The position numbers and the translations under genes were made by a program. This document shows, one piece after another, positions 1 through 8,914 of a stretch of 64,000 bases of DNA (positions are counted from its first letter, which is position 1; each line of letters opens with the position of its first letter). This DNA comes from Hyphococcus sp. Its GTDB lineage: Bacteria > Pseudomonadota > Alphaproteobacteria > Caulobacterales > Parvularculaceae. The notes beneath the pieces were generated by a model. It ran no database searches, had not been told where the DNA came from, and saw only the letters and a program-made list of their open reading frames with translations. Location of the stretch: positions 496,001 to 560,000 of the forward strand of contig JANQON010000009.1 in the NCBI GenBank assembly GCA_028289605.1. The letters are read 5' to 3'.

Positions 1-719
1 GCGAGGTCGTCATTGAACTCGATGGCGTCAAACGGCGTCGCCTTGCCCTGATAGATGCAGATATTCGCAAGATGCAGATCGCCGTGGCAATGACGGACCC
101 ATCCGTGCCGGCGTCGCGCCTCGAGAGACGGCGCCAGCCTTTCACAGGAATCAAACGCCAGCGTCGTCCAACGGGCGACATCCCGTTCGCGCGTGACGCT
201 GATTTGATGGTCATGCAGGGTCGTGGAAATCTGTTCGACCACCGTCGGTACGCCGCCGCCTGATTTGAAATCGTTGACGATAGCAGCCGATTGGTGAAAG
301 CCGGCAATGACATCTGCCAGTTCTTTGACCGCACCGATTTCCAGCTTCTCGTTGGCGACCAGAATGTCGAACTGCTGTTGCGTGTCGAAACGCGCCATTT
401 CCACCGCCCAGTCGACCGGCGGGCCCACGCCGCTCCAGCCGACAGCGCCGTCGTCGTCATAGAGCGGGACGGCGCGGCGATAAATCTCCGGCGCGGTGCG
501 CCGGTTGATCTCGACCTCTTTCTCGCATGCGGCCTTGCGCAGCATCACCGTTGAAAAGTCGGCGAAGTCATATCGGATCGCCCGCTTGATCTTGTAGGCT
601 CGGTCTTCCGTCAGAAAGACATGCGAAAGATGGGTGTCGATCCGTCTGACGGCCGATCCGCCGTGGCTTGCCGGCGACGATAGAAAGTCGACGACGCGTT
701 GCTGCGAGTCGCAGATCAT
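1..719 (-). CDS. COG2187 aminoglycoside-phosphotransferase-like kinase (partial)
   Basis: The frame opens at an ATG (717-719), 7 bases after an AGGA box, and runs off the left edge, so only about the first 239 residues are present. The translation starts MICDSQQRVVDFL and contains HGDLHLAN at about residues 212-219, the catalytic-loop motif of aminoglycoside/choline-kinase-like phosphotransferases (D214 would be the catalytic base), followed by FDAIEFND. This matches COG2187, in which an APH-like domain is usually fused to a C-terminal P-loop kinase; that half would lie outside the window. A GTG directly before the ATG is an alternative start. It lies 22 bases downstream of the universal stress protein on the same strand and is probably cotranscribed with it. 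The family is recognised with good confidence; the substrate is unknown. Confidence 0.85.
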   Translation of the reverse strand, partial: MICDSQQRVVDFLSSPASHGGSAVRRIDTHLSHVFLTEDRAYKIKRAIRYDFADFSTVMLRKAACEKEVEINRRTAPEIYRRAVPLYDDDGAVGWSGVGPPVDWAVEMARFDTQQQFDILVANEKLEIGAVKELADVIAGFHQSAAIVNDFKSGGGVPTVVEQISTTLHDHQISVTRERDVARWTTLAFDSCERLAPSLEARRRHGWVRHCHGDLHLANICIYQGKATPFDAIEFNDDL

Positions 720-741
720 CACTTTTTCCTGATGCGGCGCG

Positions 742-1623
742 TTAGTGCGCCATAAACAGCGGGATGCCGGATTCCTTGAGCAGATACCGCGTAAACCCGC
801 CCCAAATCACCTCGCGCAACCGACTATGCGAATACGCGCCCATAACGATGAGATCGGCTTTTCTCGTTTTGGCGTGAGACAGAAACGTCTCCTCGGCGTC
901 GTCGCCTTTTTCCAGCCTCGCGGCGAGGCTGGAGGCATGGACCCCGTGCAGCTTGAGGTGAGAGACGACATGATCGGCCGGTTCGGCGCCCGTGCGGATG
1001 GCTCCAACCGACGCGACTGTGACATCGCGAGCCTGTTTCAGGATCGGCATCGCCGCGGCGATCGCTCTGGCCGCCTCGCGCCCGCCGTCCCACGCAACCA
1101 TAATGGTGTCAGGAAACTCAAACGGTTTTGCGTCGCCCGGAACAATCAGGACTGGCCGCCCTGACTGGAACACCAGTTCCTTGATCAGTTCCAGTTCATC
1201 CTGCGGCGCGTCCGGTCCGGACGTTGCGAGCACGGCGAGATCGGCGACGCGGCCGCGCTTGGAAAAGTCATAGGAGGTCCTGGGGTCTACATCGCTCCAG
1301 GACGCCGTTGTTCCTTTGTCGTCGGTGTGTTCGGCTTCGCTATAGAGGCCGACATCGTGTTTCGCACATTGCGTTTCGAAGATCCTTTGCAGAGCTTCGG
1401 CCTGTTGACTGGCCTGCTCTTGGAGCGCGTCGATGGTCGCTTGAACGTAGTTGACAGCGATCGGATAGTAGCCTCCGCCCAATTGCGCGGCGGTGATCGG
1501 TGGACGCATGTAAACGACGTCAAGATGCGCTTTGAACCGATCGGCGAGCGCGACCGCCGCGTCGAACGCCGCCGGACCGGATTGCTCCTTCAGAAACGGG
1601 ACCATGATCTTTTGAAATGCCAT
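742..1623 (-). CDS. Tandem universal stress protein (two Usp domains)
   Basis: A 293-residue protein with two UspA-like domains, one beginning FQKIMVPFLK near the N-terminus and a second beginning DTIMVAWDGGREA. It ends with ADLIVMGAYSHSRLRE...GGFTRYLL, a degenerate form of the G-x2-G-x9-G(S/T) ATP-binding motif. I chose the ATG at 1621-1623 because GGAGGT lies 7 bases upstream; an upstream in-frame codon (1650) would add nine residues but has no such box. Tandem Usp proteins of this kind in Proteobacteria are often induced under low oxygen, which fits the perfect FNR-type palindrome centred 62 bases upstream of the start. It is likely the first gene of a leftward operon with the COG2187 kinase. 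Confidence 0.9.
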   Translation of the reverse strand: MAFQKIMVPFLKEQSGPAAFDAAVALADRFKAHLDVVYMRPPITAAQLGGGYYPIAVNYVQATIDALQEQASQQAEALQRIFETQCAKHDVGLYSEAEHTDDKGTTASWSDVDPRTSYDFSKRGRVADLAVLATSGPDAPQDELELIKELVFQSGRPVLIVPGDAKPFEFPDTIMVAWDGGREAARAIAAAMPILKQARDVTVASVGAIRTGAEPADHVVSHLKLHGVHASSLAARLEKGDDAEETFLSHAKTRKADLIVMGAYSHSRLREVIWGGFTRYLLKESGIPLFMAH

Positions 1624-1677
1624 TGCGCAGACCTCCGTTGTGCGAAACAACGCTACGGCGGAATGGCGCCGCCGTAT

Positions 1678-1691
1678 TTGATAAGGATCAA
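1678..1691. promoter_or_regulatory. FNR/FixK-type box (perfect TTGAT-N4-ATCAA)
   Basis: TTGATAAGGATCAA is an exact match to the FNR/ANR/FixK consensus half-sites. Its centre is 62 bases upstream of the usp ATG. With class II geometry (centre at about -41.5) this would put the transcription start about 20 bases before the ATG, which is reasonable. Confidence 0.65.
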
Positions 1692-1714
1692 GGGCTTAGA
1701 CGGTAACGCGTGGC

Positions 1715-1728
1715 TTGATAATGATCAG
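1715..1728. promoter_or_regulatory. Second FNR/FixK-like box (one mismatch)
   Basis: TTGATAATGATCAG keeps TTGAT-N4-ATCA with one terminal mismatch. It lies between the usp gene and the ABC operon and could serve either direction. Confidence 0.45.
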
Positions 1729-1804
1729 GTGCTCCGCAGGGGCCGACGCACAGGAATACACGCATGAGGCGTAGCGTGAAGGCGGCGGCGGCGGCGTAGT
1801 AACA

Positions 1805-1818
1805 TTGAGCTAGGTCAA
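1805..1818. promoter_or_regulatory. Degenerate FNR-like box before the ABC operon
   Basis: TTGAGCTAGGTCAA keeps the outer TTGA...TCAA halves. It is centred about 84 bases upstream of the ATPase start, a position compatible with activating the rightward operon. It is weaker than the other two sites. Confidence 0.35.
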
Positions 1819-1895
1819 GCGCCGAATGGGCGACGCCGCCTATGCTGGCCGCCGCAACAGCGCGCAATACGCCTGAGAACCACGCGGAGGAAACG

Positions 1896-2645
1896 ATGGC
1901 GCCGGGATTGGATGAGGACGCAGCCCTTCCGGTCGGTGACCGCGATACGATCTTTCACACGCGAGGCGTTACAAAAGTCTACGGCGAAGGCCCGGCGGCT
2001 GTTCACGCATTGCGCGGCGTCGATCTGGAGATACCGACCGGCGAACTTGTCGTTCTTTTGGGGCCTTCGGGCAGCGGCAAGTCAACACTCCTGAATATTC
2101 TGGGCGGCATCGACCGCGCCACTGACGGCGACGTCATGTTTAGGGACCAGAATTTAACGGCCATGAACGACCGGCGGTTGACGGCCTATCGGCGCGCGCA
2201 TGTCGGGTTTGTCTTTCAGTTCTATAATTTGATGCCCAGCCTGACCGCGCGCGAAAACGTTGAGCTTGTCGCGGAGATCTCTCCGGCCCCGATGCCGGCG
2301 ATGGAAGCTCTGACGCTTGTCGACCTTGGCGATCGCGCCGAACACTTTCCGTCCGAACTGTCCGGAGGGGAGCAACAGCGCGTCGCGATCGCGCGGGCGA
2401 TAGCGAAAAAACCGACGGTGCTGTTCTGCGACGAACCAACCGGCGCATTGGACAGCAAGACCGGCGTGACCGTCCTGACGGCGCTGCAGAAACTCAATCA
2501 GGAACTGGGCGCCACGACGCTCATCATAACCCATGCGGCGGCGACAGCGGCGATGGCGGACAGGGTTATTCACTTCGCCGACGGAAACATCCGGGAGATC
2601 GCAGTAAATCACAATCCGGCCTCAGCCTCAGAGATCAGTTGGTGA
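1896..2645 (+). CDS. ABC transporter ATP-binding protein (MacB/LolD type)
   Basis: A 249-residue ATPase of the LolD/MacB subfamily. It has Walker [10 protein letters not shown] (about residues 56-64), a Q-loop in [10 protein letters not shown], the signature [14 protein letters not shown], Walker [13 protein letters not shown] and a switch His in IITHAA. The start is placed at the ATG 1896, which has GGAGG five bases upstream; an earlier ATG at 1842 would add 18 residues without a good box. It is the first gene of an ATPase-permease-adaptor operon, and its partner permease begins 10 bases after its stop. This type powers FtsX-like permeases that act mechanically on periplasmic or membrane substrates rather than forming a classic import channel. 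Confidence 0.93.
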   Translation: MAPGLDEDAALPVGDRDTIFHTRGVTKVYGEGPAAVHALRGVDLEIPTGELVVLLGPSGSGKSTLLNILGGIDRATDGDVMFRDQNLTAMNDRRLTAYRRAHVGFVFQFYNLMPSLTARENVELVAEISPAPMPAMEALTLVDLGDRAEHFPSELSGGEQQRVAIARAIAKKPTVLFCDEPTGALDSKTGVTVLTALQKLNQELGATTLIITHAAATAAMADRVIHFADGNIREIAVNHNPASASEISW

Positions 2646-2655
2646 CGCGCCGGTC

Positions 2656-5025
2656 ATGACGCTCTCGGTCCTCGATAAGAAATTGCTGCGCGACCTCTGG
2701 CGCGTCAAAGGTCAGGCGGCGGCGATCATCTTTGTGATTGCCGCGGGAATTGCACTCTTCGTGATGTCGAGCGGCATGATACGCGCGCTCGACGAAACCA
2801 TGCGCGCATACTATGAGCGCCATCGCTTCGCTGACATTTACGCGCCCGCCAAGCGCGCGCCGAACGCCCTGCTGGCCGACATTCGCTCGTTACGCGGCGT
2901 CGCAGACGCTGAAGGAAGGATTAGGGGCGCGGGCCTGGTCACGCTCCCGAACGTCAATGCGCCGATCAGCGCCAGCGTTGTCTCTTACGACGCTGACGCA
3001 GCCGCGCCCATCAATAAGCTCTATCTTGTCGAGGGACGCATGCTGCGGTCGACCCACCCCAATGAAGTCCTGCTTCTCGACGCCTTCGCCAAAGCCCACG
3101 ATCTGGCGCTAGGCGATACGATCGCCATCACCATGTACGGGGTGCGTCACGAGTTTGACATTGTTGGTTTTGCGCAATCGCCGGAATTTATCTATGCGAT
3201 TCCGCCCGGCGACTTCATTGTAGACGATGCGCGCTACGCCGTGCTCTGGGCCGGGCGTGAGGCGATGGAAGCGGCGTTTGATCTTGACGGCGCCTTCAAC
3301 GAAGTCGTTCTCGTCACCTCGCGCGACGCCGACGAAAACTGGCTCATCGACCAACTCGACATTGTCCTCGCTTCATACGGCGCTGTCGGCGCCTATTCGC
3401 GCGACGATCAGATCTCAAACCGGTTTCTTGTCGAAGAACTTGCTCAGCTGGAAACCACCGGCCGGGTCATGCCGCCAATTTTTCTCGGTGTGGCGATCTT
3501 CCTCCTGAACGTGGTGATCACGCGACTGGTGCAAACCGAACGCGAGCAAATCGGCCTGTTGAAGGCCTATGGCTACACCAACCGAGAAGTTGGCGCGCAC
3601 TACTTCAAATTCGTCGCTGTAATCGCGATCGGCGGCGCGCTCGCAGGCTGGCTCGGCGGGCTCTATCTCGGCAAGCTCATCGCCGGCATTTTTCAAGGCT
3701 ACTATCATTTCCCGTTTCTGATTTACGAGGCTGAGTTCAGAACGTTCTGGTTGGCGCTGTTGTTCAGCAATGTCGCCGCGGCGGCGGGCGCGTTTGCAGC
3801 GATACGGGGCGCCGTGGCCTTGTCTCCCGCCGTCGCCATGCGGCCGCCGGCGCCGCCGAAATTTAAGCGCGGCGCCGCAGCGAGCCGCTATCTGCTCGCT
3901 TTTCTTGACCAGCCAAGCCGGATGATTGTGCGCCGATTGTCTCGTCATCCGATTCGAGCAGCGCTCACCACGCTCGGCATCGGCGCAGCGATGGGCCTGT
4001 CAGTAATGATGCGCTTCAACATGGACGCCACCGATTACATGATTGATCTCAGCTTCAACGTCATCGACCGAAGCGACGTCTTCGTTTCCTTTGTCGAACC
4101 GTTATCGGAAAAGACAGCGTTTGAGCTGTCGAGAACGCCCGGCGTCATCTATGTCGAGCCTTATCGAGCCGCCGCCGTGGCGTTTTCGCATAACCGCATC
4201 GACCATTTGGGGTCGATAACGGGTCTTCCGGAAAGTCCGATTCTGAACCGCGCCGTGGACAAAGACCTGAGGGATGTCGAAATTCGAGGCGATGGCGTCG
4301 TTTTGTCCGAACAGCTCGCAGAAATACTTGGCGCGCGCGTCGGCGAAACGCTCTCCGTAGAAGTGCGTGAAGGACGCCGCCCGCAACTTGATATTCCCGT
4401 GACCGGCATTGTCGAGGCGCTTATCGGCACGCCAGCCTACATGACAACCGAAACCCTCAACCGCAAGCTAAAGGAGCCGGGCCGCGTCTCGGGCGCGTAT
4501 CTGAAAATCGACCCGGCGCAGCGCGACCAGGTGTATGAAGACCTGAAGAACGCGCCGAACATCGCCGGCGTCAGCTTGCGCAATGAGGCGTATGAGAATT
4601 TCAAGAAAATGATCGAGGAAGGCCCTGGAACGTTTCGCAACATCATGACGATCTTTGCGGTCGTTATCGCCGCTGGCGTTGTCTACAATGGGGCGCGCAT
4701 CGCTTTTATTGAACGCCATCACGACCTCGCCAGCCTGCGCGTTCTTGGGTTCACAAAGATCGAAACCGGTTACGTCCTCCTAGGCGAGCTCTTCGTGCTT
4801 GCGATCCTGGCGCTGCCGATTGGTTCGCTTTTCGGCTATTGGCTTTGGGCGTATTTCGCGGACGCGCTCAGCACCGAGTTGTACCAGATTCCGATCGTAT
4901 TTCGTGAAGACGGGCTGGGCTACGCGGCGATCATTGTTTTATTGTCGACCATCGCAGCCGGCGCCTTTGTTCAGCGCGATATTGGAGACCTGGACATCGC
5001 ATCAGCTTTGAAAGCAAGAGAGTAG
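2656..5025 (+). CDS. ABC transporter permease with two FtsX domains
   Basis: A 789-residue inner-membrane protein. One helix lies near residues 17-38, then a large periplasmic MacB-PCD-like domain, then three helices (about 275-400: FLGVAIFLLNVVIT, FVAVIAIGGALAG, LLFSNVAAAAGAF). A second copy follows: a helix near 435, a second periplasmic domain, and three more helices at the C-terminus (IMTIFAVVIAAGVV, LFVLAILALPIGS, IIVLLSTIAAGAF). This 8-helix duplicated FtsX layout is typical of COG0577 permeases that work with LolD-like ATPases. It lies between the ATPase and a HlyD-type adaptor (3-base gap), so the operon encodes a tripartite export system. The substrate is not evident; macrolide-like, lipid or peptide export are all possible. 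Confidence 0.92.
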   Translation: MTLSVLDKKLLRDLWRVKGQAAAIIFVIAAGIALFVMSSGMIRALDETMRAYYERHRFADIYAPAKRAPNALLADIRSLRGVADAEGRIRGAGLVTLPNVNAPISASVVSYDADAAAPINKLYLVEGRMLRSTHPNEVLLLDAFAKAHDLALGDTIAITMYGVRHEFDIVGFAQSPEFIYAIPPGDFIVDDARYAVLWAGREAMEAAFDLDGAFNEVVLVTSRDADENWLIDQLDIVLASYGAVGAYSRDDQISNRFLVEELAQLETTGRVMPPIFLGVAIFLLNVVITRLVQTEREQIGLLKAYGYTNREVGAHYFKFVAVIAIGGALAGWLGGLYLGKLIAGIFQGYYHFPFLIYEAEFRTFWLALLFSNVAAAAGAFAAIRGAVALSPAVAMRPPAPPKFKRGAAASRYLLAFLDQPSRMIVRRLSRHPIRAALTTLGIGAAMGLSVMMRFNMDATDYMIDLSFNVIDRSDVFVSFVEPLSEKTAFELSRTPGVIYVEPYRAAAVAFSHNRIDHLGSITGLPESPILNRAVDKDLRDVEIRGDGVVLSEQLAEILGARVGETLSVEVREGRRPQLDIPVTGIVEALIGTPAYMTTETLNRKLKEPGRVSGAYLKIDPAQRDQVYEDLKNAPNIAGVSLRNEAYENFKKMIEEGPGTFRNIMTIFAVVIAAGVVYNGARIAFIERHHDLASLRVLGFTKIETGYVLLGELFVLAILALPIGSLFGYWLWAYFADALSTELYQIPIVFREDGLGYAAIIVLLSTIAAGAFVQRDIGDLDIASALKARE

Positions 5026-5028
5026 GCC

Positions 5029-6258
5029 ATGCACGGCGTGAAGTCCCGCACCATCGTTATCGGCGTCGTATTACTGTTTGTCGCGGCGTTTTTTCTTTAT
5101 GCGTTCTGGCCCCGCGCGCTTCGCGTCGATATGGCGGCGATCGAACGGGGCGCGATGATGGTGACCATCAATGAGGAGGCGAAGACGCGCGTTCACGACG
5201 CTTTTGTCGTCTCGGCGCCGGTCGCAGGGCGCTTGTTGCGAGTCGACGTTGAACCCGGCGACACGGTTATTGAGGCGGAAACGGTGGTGGCGAGATTGAC
5301 GCCCGCTAATCCCGCCGTGCTCGACATGCGCACGGAAGAACAAGCGAGAGCCGCCGTCGACGCCGCACGAGCCGCACTCACGCTTGCTAGAGCGGATGTG
5401 GACAAGGCGACGGCGGACGAAATCTACACGCTGGCGGAGGCCGAACGCGCCCGTGATCTGCGCCAAGACGATGCGGTTTCGCAATCGCAGCTCGATGCAG
5501 CGGAACGCGCCTGGCGCGCAGCATCCGCAGCGCTTGATATGGCCGAAGCGAGCGTCGACATGCGCGAAGCTGACCTCAAAAACGCGCAAGCCATGCTCAT
5601 GACGTTTTCGGAATCGGAGAACCTGAACTCGTCCGCGAACCCGCATCCCAGAGAAATCCTGTCCTTGCGTTCGCCGATCTCCGGACGGGTGCTTCGCGTC
5701 ATACAGGAAAGCGAGACCGTGGTGCAGGCCGGGGCGCCGGTGCTCGAAGTTGGCGATCCGCGCGGCGACCTTGAGGTCGTCGCTGAGCTCTTGTCCACCG
5801 ACGCCGTAAAAACGAAAGCCGGCGACCGGGTTGTTATTGAAGACTGGGGCGGCGGGATCCCCCTCGAAGGGGTCATTGAGCGAATTGAGCCCTGGGGATT
5901 TACGAAGTTCTCTGCACTCGGCGTAGAAGAACAACGCGTCAACGCCGTCATTCAGTTCACCGGCGAGGAAAGCGCACGCGACGCGCTTGGTCACGGTTAC
6001 AGAACCGAGGTGCGCATCGTCATTTGGGAAGCGGACGATGCGTTGAAGGTTCCCGCCAGTGCGATGTTTCGGTCTGACCAGGATTGGTCCGTGTTCCGTG
6101 TTGCAGACGGACGCGCGCGACTGACGACTATTCAAATCGACCGTAGCAACGGCTCTGAAGCCGCCGTCGTTTCAGGCCTGACGGAAGGCGACAACGTCAT
6201 CCTCTATCCGGGCAATCAGGTCGTCGACGGCGCTCGCGTTAAGCGCCGCCGGCTGTGA
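5029..6258 (+). CDS. HlyD/MacA-type periplasmic adaptor subunit
   Basis: A 409-residue membrane-fusion protein. It has an N-terminal anchor helix (about residues 8-28), a biotinyl-lipoyl-like half (VSAPVAGRLLRVDVEPGD), a long Ala/Glu/Arg-rich coiled-coil hairpin (about 100-190), the second lipoyl half (LRSPISGRVLRV) and a beta-barrel region. It completes the operon with the ATPase and permease. No outer-membrane TolC-like channel is encoded nearby, so a shared one would be needed. Its TGA stop overlaps an ATG (6258-6260) that is in frame with the next open stretch, which suggests translational coupling to the gene after it. Confidence 0.9.
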   Translation: MHGVKSRTIVIGVVLLFVAAFFLYAFWPRALRVDMAAIERGAMMVTINEEAKTRVHDAFVVSAPVAGRLLRVDVEPGDTVIEAETVVARLTPANPAVLDMRTEEQARAAVDAARAALTLARADVDKATADEIYTLAEAERARDLRQDDAVSQSQLDAAERAWRAASAALDMAEASVDMREADLKNAQAMLMTFSESENLNSSANPHPREILSLRSPISGRVLRVIQESETVVQAGAPVLEVGDPRGDLEVVAELLSTDAVKTKAGDRVVIEDWGGGIPLEGVIERIEPWGFTKFSALGVEEQRVNAVIQFTGEESARDALGHGYRTEVRIVIWEADDALKVPASAMFRSDQDWSVFRVADGRARLTTIQIDRSNGSEAAVVSGLTEGDNVILYPGNQVVDGARVKRRRL

Positions 6259-6323
6259 TGAGCCGGAACGGCGAATTCGCGCCCGACGGCGGCGGGCCGT
6301 TCTTGGCGCCGCCCCGCCATTGA

Positions 6324-7436
6324 CGACGACGCTCGATCAAGCGAACAAGCTCCCACAGCGAACATGACACAGGCCTTCACGGTCTCAGACCGCCGCAACT
6401 CGAGGACGCCATCGAAACGCCTGACGACAGCGACAAGGACGCCGTAACTCTATTCAGCCGCGCCGACGCCGGGCGGAAGAGATGGCTTGCACTCCTGTTT
6501 GTCGGCGTCGCCGGGGTCGCGGCCGTTATTCTTGTCGCAATCAATGTTGGCGAGATCGGCGCCTTCGCCGCTCAGGCGGCGCGCGCCGAGCCCGGATGGC
6601 TCGCCGCGGCCCTCTTGTCGCAACTGGCCACCTATGCAGGCGTCGCGATCGTCTGGTCGCGGGTGCTGACCCGTGTTGGCTATCCGCTGCGCCTTTCAAC
6701 GCTTTACCCCCTGGCGATCGCTAAGCTCTTCGCCGACCAAGCCGTCCCTTCGGGCGGCGTTTCCGGCGCTGCTTTCTTTTTTCACGCCCTTGGTCGGCGC
6801 GCCGTGCCGAACCGCATCGCCTTTTCCGTGTTTGTATTTGCAACAACCGCCTTTTTTGTCGCATTTCTCTCTGCCGCCATGATCAGTTTCGCCGCGCTCG
6901 CATTTGCCGGCGGAGCGACGCCGGCGCTGTCTGCGAGCGTCGCCGCCTTCGCCGCTGTCATTCTCTTTCTCCTTGTGTGCGTGTTTGCGATCTTTGTTCT
7001 GGGGTTCAAGGCGCCGTCCTGGGTAACGAGCCACCGCCGATATGAAGACTTCTCTCGCTGGATCGCCACCGCGACCAGACAGATCAGCGCACATCGTCGC
7101 CTCTTCCTCGAAGCGACAATCATTCAACTTGCCGTACGGTTTATCGACGGCCTCACGCTCTATCTTGCGTTTATGGCGATTGGGTATCCCGCGCCGTTTG
7201 CTGCTTGCTTTGTCGCTGTGGCGATGGCTTCAGTCGCCGCCACGGTTGCGCCGATGCCGATGGGGCTTGGCACGTTTGAGGCGGGCATGATTGCGACCCT
7301 GAGTGTCTTCGGCGTATCGGTCGAGAACGCACTGACGGCGACGCTTGTCTTTCGGGGGCTGTCTCTATGGCTTCCCCTGGCGCCGGGATTCTTCATCATT
7401 CAGCGCGAAATCCTACGCAAAAAAGTGCAGGCGTGA
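6324..7436 (+). CDS. Flippase-like / lysylphosphatidylglycerol-synthase-type membrane protein, start unresolved
   Basis: A polytopic membrane protein of the UPF0104 / LPG-synthase transmembrane family, with about seven hydrophobic segments and the loop LFADQAVPSGGVSG typical of the family. The first recognisable start is TTG 6615, but convincing coding continues upstream: RKRWLALLFVGVAGVAAVIL (about 6474-6533) looks like the missing first helix. The frame is open back to 6324, where it meets an in-frame TGA (6321-6323). There is no ATG, GTG or TTG between 6324 and 6615. An ATG at 6258 overlapping the adaptor stop is in the same frame but separated by that TGA. So the gene may carry a nonsense mutation, use a rare start codon, or contain a sequence error. 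Family call fairly sure, 5' end unsure. Confidence 0.7.
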   Translation, partial: RRRSIKRTSSHSEHDTGLHGLRPPQLEDAIETPDDSDKDAVTLFSRADAGRKRWLALLFVGVAGVAAVILVAINVGEIGAFAAQAARAEPGWLAAALLSQLATYAGVAIVWSRVLTRVGYPLRLSTLYPLAIAKLFADQAVPSGGVSGAAFFFHALGRRAVPNRIAFSVFVFATTAFFVAFLSAAMISFAALAFAGGATPALSASVAAFAAVILFLLVCVFAIFVLGFKAPSWVTSHRRYEDFSRWIATATRQISAHRRLFLEATIIQLAVRFIDGLTLYLAFMAIGYPAPFAACFVAVAMASVAATVAPMPMGLGTFEAGMIATLSVFGVSVENALTATLVFRGLSLWLPLAPGFFIIQREILRKKVQA

Positions 7437-7493
7437 TTGCGCCGCCTGGGTCTTGGACGTGAGGGCCGCGCGCCGCCGCAGGATATTCCGCGC

Positions 7494-8333
7494 CTAGACG
7501 TCGTTCCCGCGGAGATACGTCAGACTGGGAGAAAGGCGCCGCCGCACGCTCCATGAACGGGACAATGCCGAAGACATTGGCGTTCGGAACGGAAAGACCT
7601 GGCCGTAGCTCCTTGCAAACACCAGCCTCCAGCCCGGGACTGAACGAACGAACTGCGGTATTTCCCGTATTCGAATCCCCCAAGGCATCGGCGGCGATTT
7701 GTAGCTGCGCGTCAGGTACGCGCCGTTTCGCGCCGCCCGCGAAACAATGGGCGGGATCGTATCAAAAAAGAGCTCCGCGGTCGGAAAGCGTTTTATGATC
7801 ATTGCAAGGAGCCGGCGCACGTCGGTTTCAGGAAAATACATCAAGAGACCGGCCGCCGTGATGAACGGCGACGCGCCCTCCGGCACGTCATCCATCCAGG
7901 ACGGGTCGAGGGCGGAGCTGGCGACGAGGCGCTGGCTCGGGTGATTGGGCAATAGCCTGCGGCGAACCGCGGAAGCCTCCTCCACATCGACGCTGATCCA
8001 TCGCGCCGCCCCGGTCCCGGATCGCCACAATTGAGTCTCGAGACCTTCGCCGAGCGCTACGACGACGCCGTCGTTTGGGCGGCGTTCCAGATAGGCTCTT
8101 ATCAGTTCATCCGATACGCGAGCCCTTATCGCGAGAAAGGCCGCTGGGAATCCAAAACGGCGAAAAAAATCATAGTCGATGTGGTCGACAAGGAGCGCCG
8201 ACATCGGATCGTGAAGGATACTGTTAAAGCGTCGCGTTTCGGCGGCGCGGCACCAAAGCGGCCAAAGCATTGTTTCCGGGACGCCTTCCAGCTCCAGCGA
8301 AAACTTGGCCGTAGAAGAGGAATCCGGCGGCAT
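7494..8333 (-). CDS. LCM/TcmP-family class I SAM-dependent methyltransferase
   Basis: A 279-residue protein that resembles leucine-carboxyl-methyltransferase-type O-methyltransferases such as TcmP. Visible landmarks are VVALGEGLETQLWR (SAM-binding glycine-rich motif; family form is DLGAGLDTR), WISVDVEE (acidic residue after strand 2) and ITAAGLLMYFPE (family form AEGVLMYL). The ATG 8331-8333 has GGAGAG six bases upstream. It converges with the flippase-like gene (57 bases apart) and nothing nearby suggests a biosynthetic pathway, so the substrate is unknown. Confidence 0.85.
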   Translation of the reverse strand: MPPDSSSTAKFSLELEGVPETMLWPLWCRAAETRRFNSILHDPMSALLVDHIDYDFFRRFGFPAAFLAIRARVSDELIRAYLERRPNDGVVVALGEGLETQLWRSGTGAARWISVDVEEASAVRRRLLPNHPSQRLVASSALDPSWMDDVPEGASPFITAAGLLMYFPETDVRRLLAMIIKRFPTAELFFDTIPPIVSRAARNGAYLTRSYKSPPMPWGIRIREIPQFVRSVPGWRLVFARSYGQVFPFRTPMSSALSRSWSVRRRLSPSLTYLRGNDV

Positions 8334-8405
8334 TCAACGCTCTCCATTCCTATGCCGCCCGCCGGACTCCCCGGAGCGGCGGCGCACGGCGAGCAATCAC
8401 GGGAC

Positions 8406-8714
8406 TTATCGCAACGTCTTTACGGGCGCGGGAACCAGGACGCGATCAGGGACGCGACAACCGCGATCATCGCCGCCCTTTTCCTTGGGCAGCAGAAACA
8501 CAGCCGTCCCCATTGCAACAGAGCCCCATGTAATCGTCATCGCGATCGACAGGATAATAGCGGCGAGCCAGCGGCTTCCAGCCGCCGCCGCAAGCGATCC
8601 AATGCCGCCGACGTCAAACAGGAATATCGCGCCGACCGCCACGCACGCCGCGCCGGCGCCAAAAGCGAGATTGACCGCGAGAAAACGCAAAAGCCTATTT
8701 TTCTTGAAAAGCAT
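8406..8714 (-). CDS. Small membrane protein of unknown function
   Basis: About 102 residues, starting MLFKKNRLLRFLAVNLAF. There are two clear hydrophobic helices (FLAVNLAFGAGAACVAVGAI and WLAAIILSIAMTITWGSVAM) with a basic N-terminus and a charged tail rich in Lys, Asp and Arg. A TTG at 8726 could add four residues. No Shine-Dalgarno box is obvious. It stands just upstream of the methyltransferase on the same strand. I do not recognise a family. The composition and topology suggest a real gene, but evidence is limited. Confidence 0.5.
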   Translation of the reverse strand: MLFKKNRLLRFLAVNLAFGAGAACVAVGAIFLFDVGGIGSLAAAAGSRWLAAIILSIAMTITWGSVAMGTAVFLLPKEKGGDDRGCRVPDRVLVPAPVKTLR

Positions 8715-8914
8715 AATCGAGTGCAACGTAACAGGGCGCCGCTCGAGCAGGCAACTGTCAGCGCGCAGAAAGCGACCTCAGGCCGCAGCGGCGACGAATT
8801 CTACAATTGAGCCCCTATCGGAACGGAAAGGCGCACAGTTTGAACGCCAGTCTGAAGCCGCCCGAACAGGGACTTGTCGTTGCGCGTTCTCGCTCCAATC
8901 GTCAAAGCGCCGCA

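Noticed and set aside
5071-6135. A 354-codon leftward frame opposite the HlyD-type adaptor
   Set aside because: The adaptor has recognisable domains and correct operon spacing; the antisense product is Arg-rich and shows no fold.
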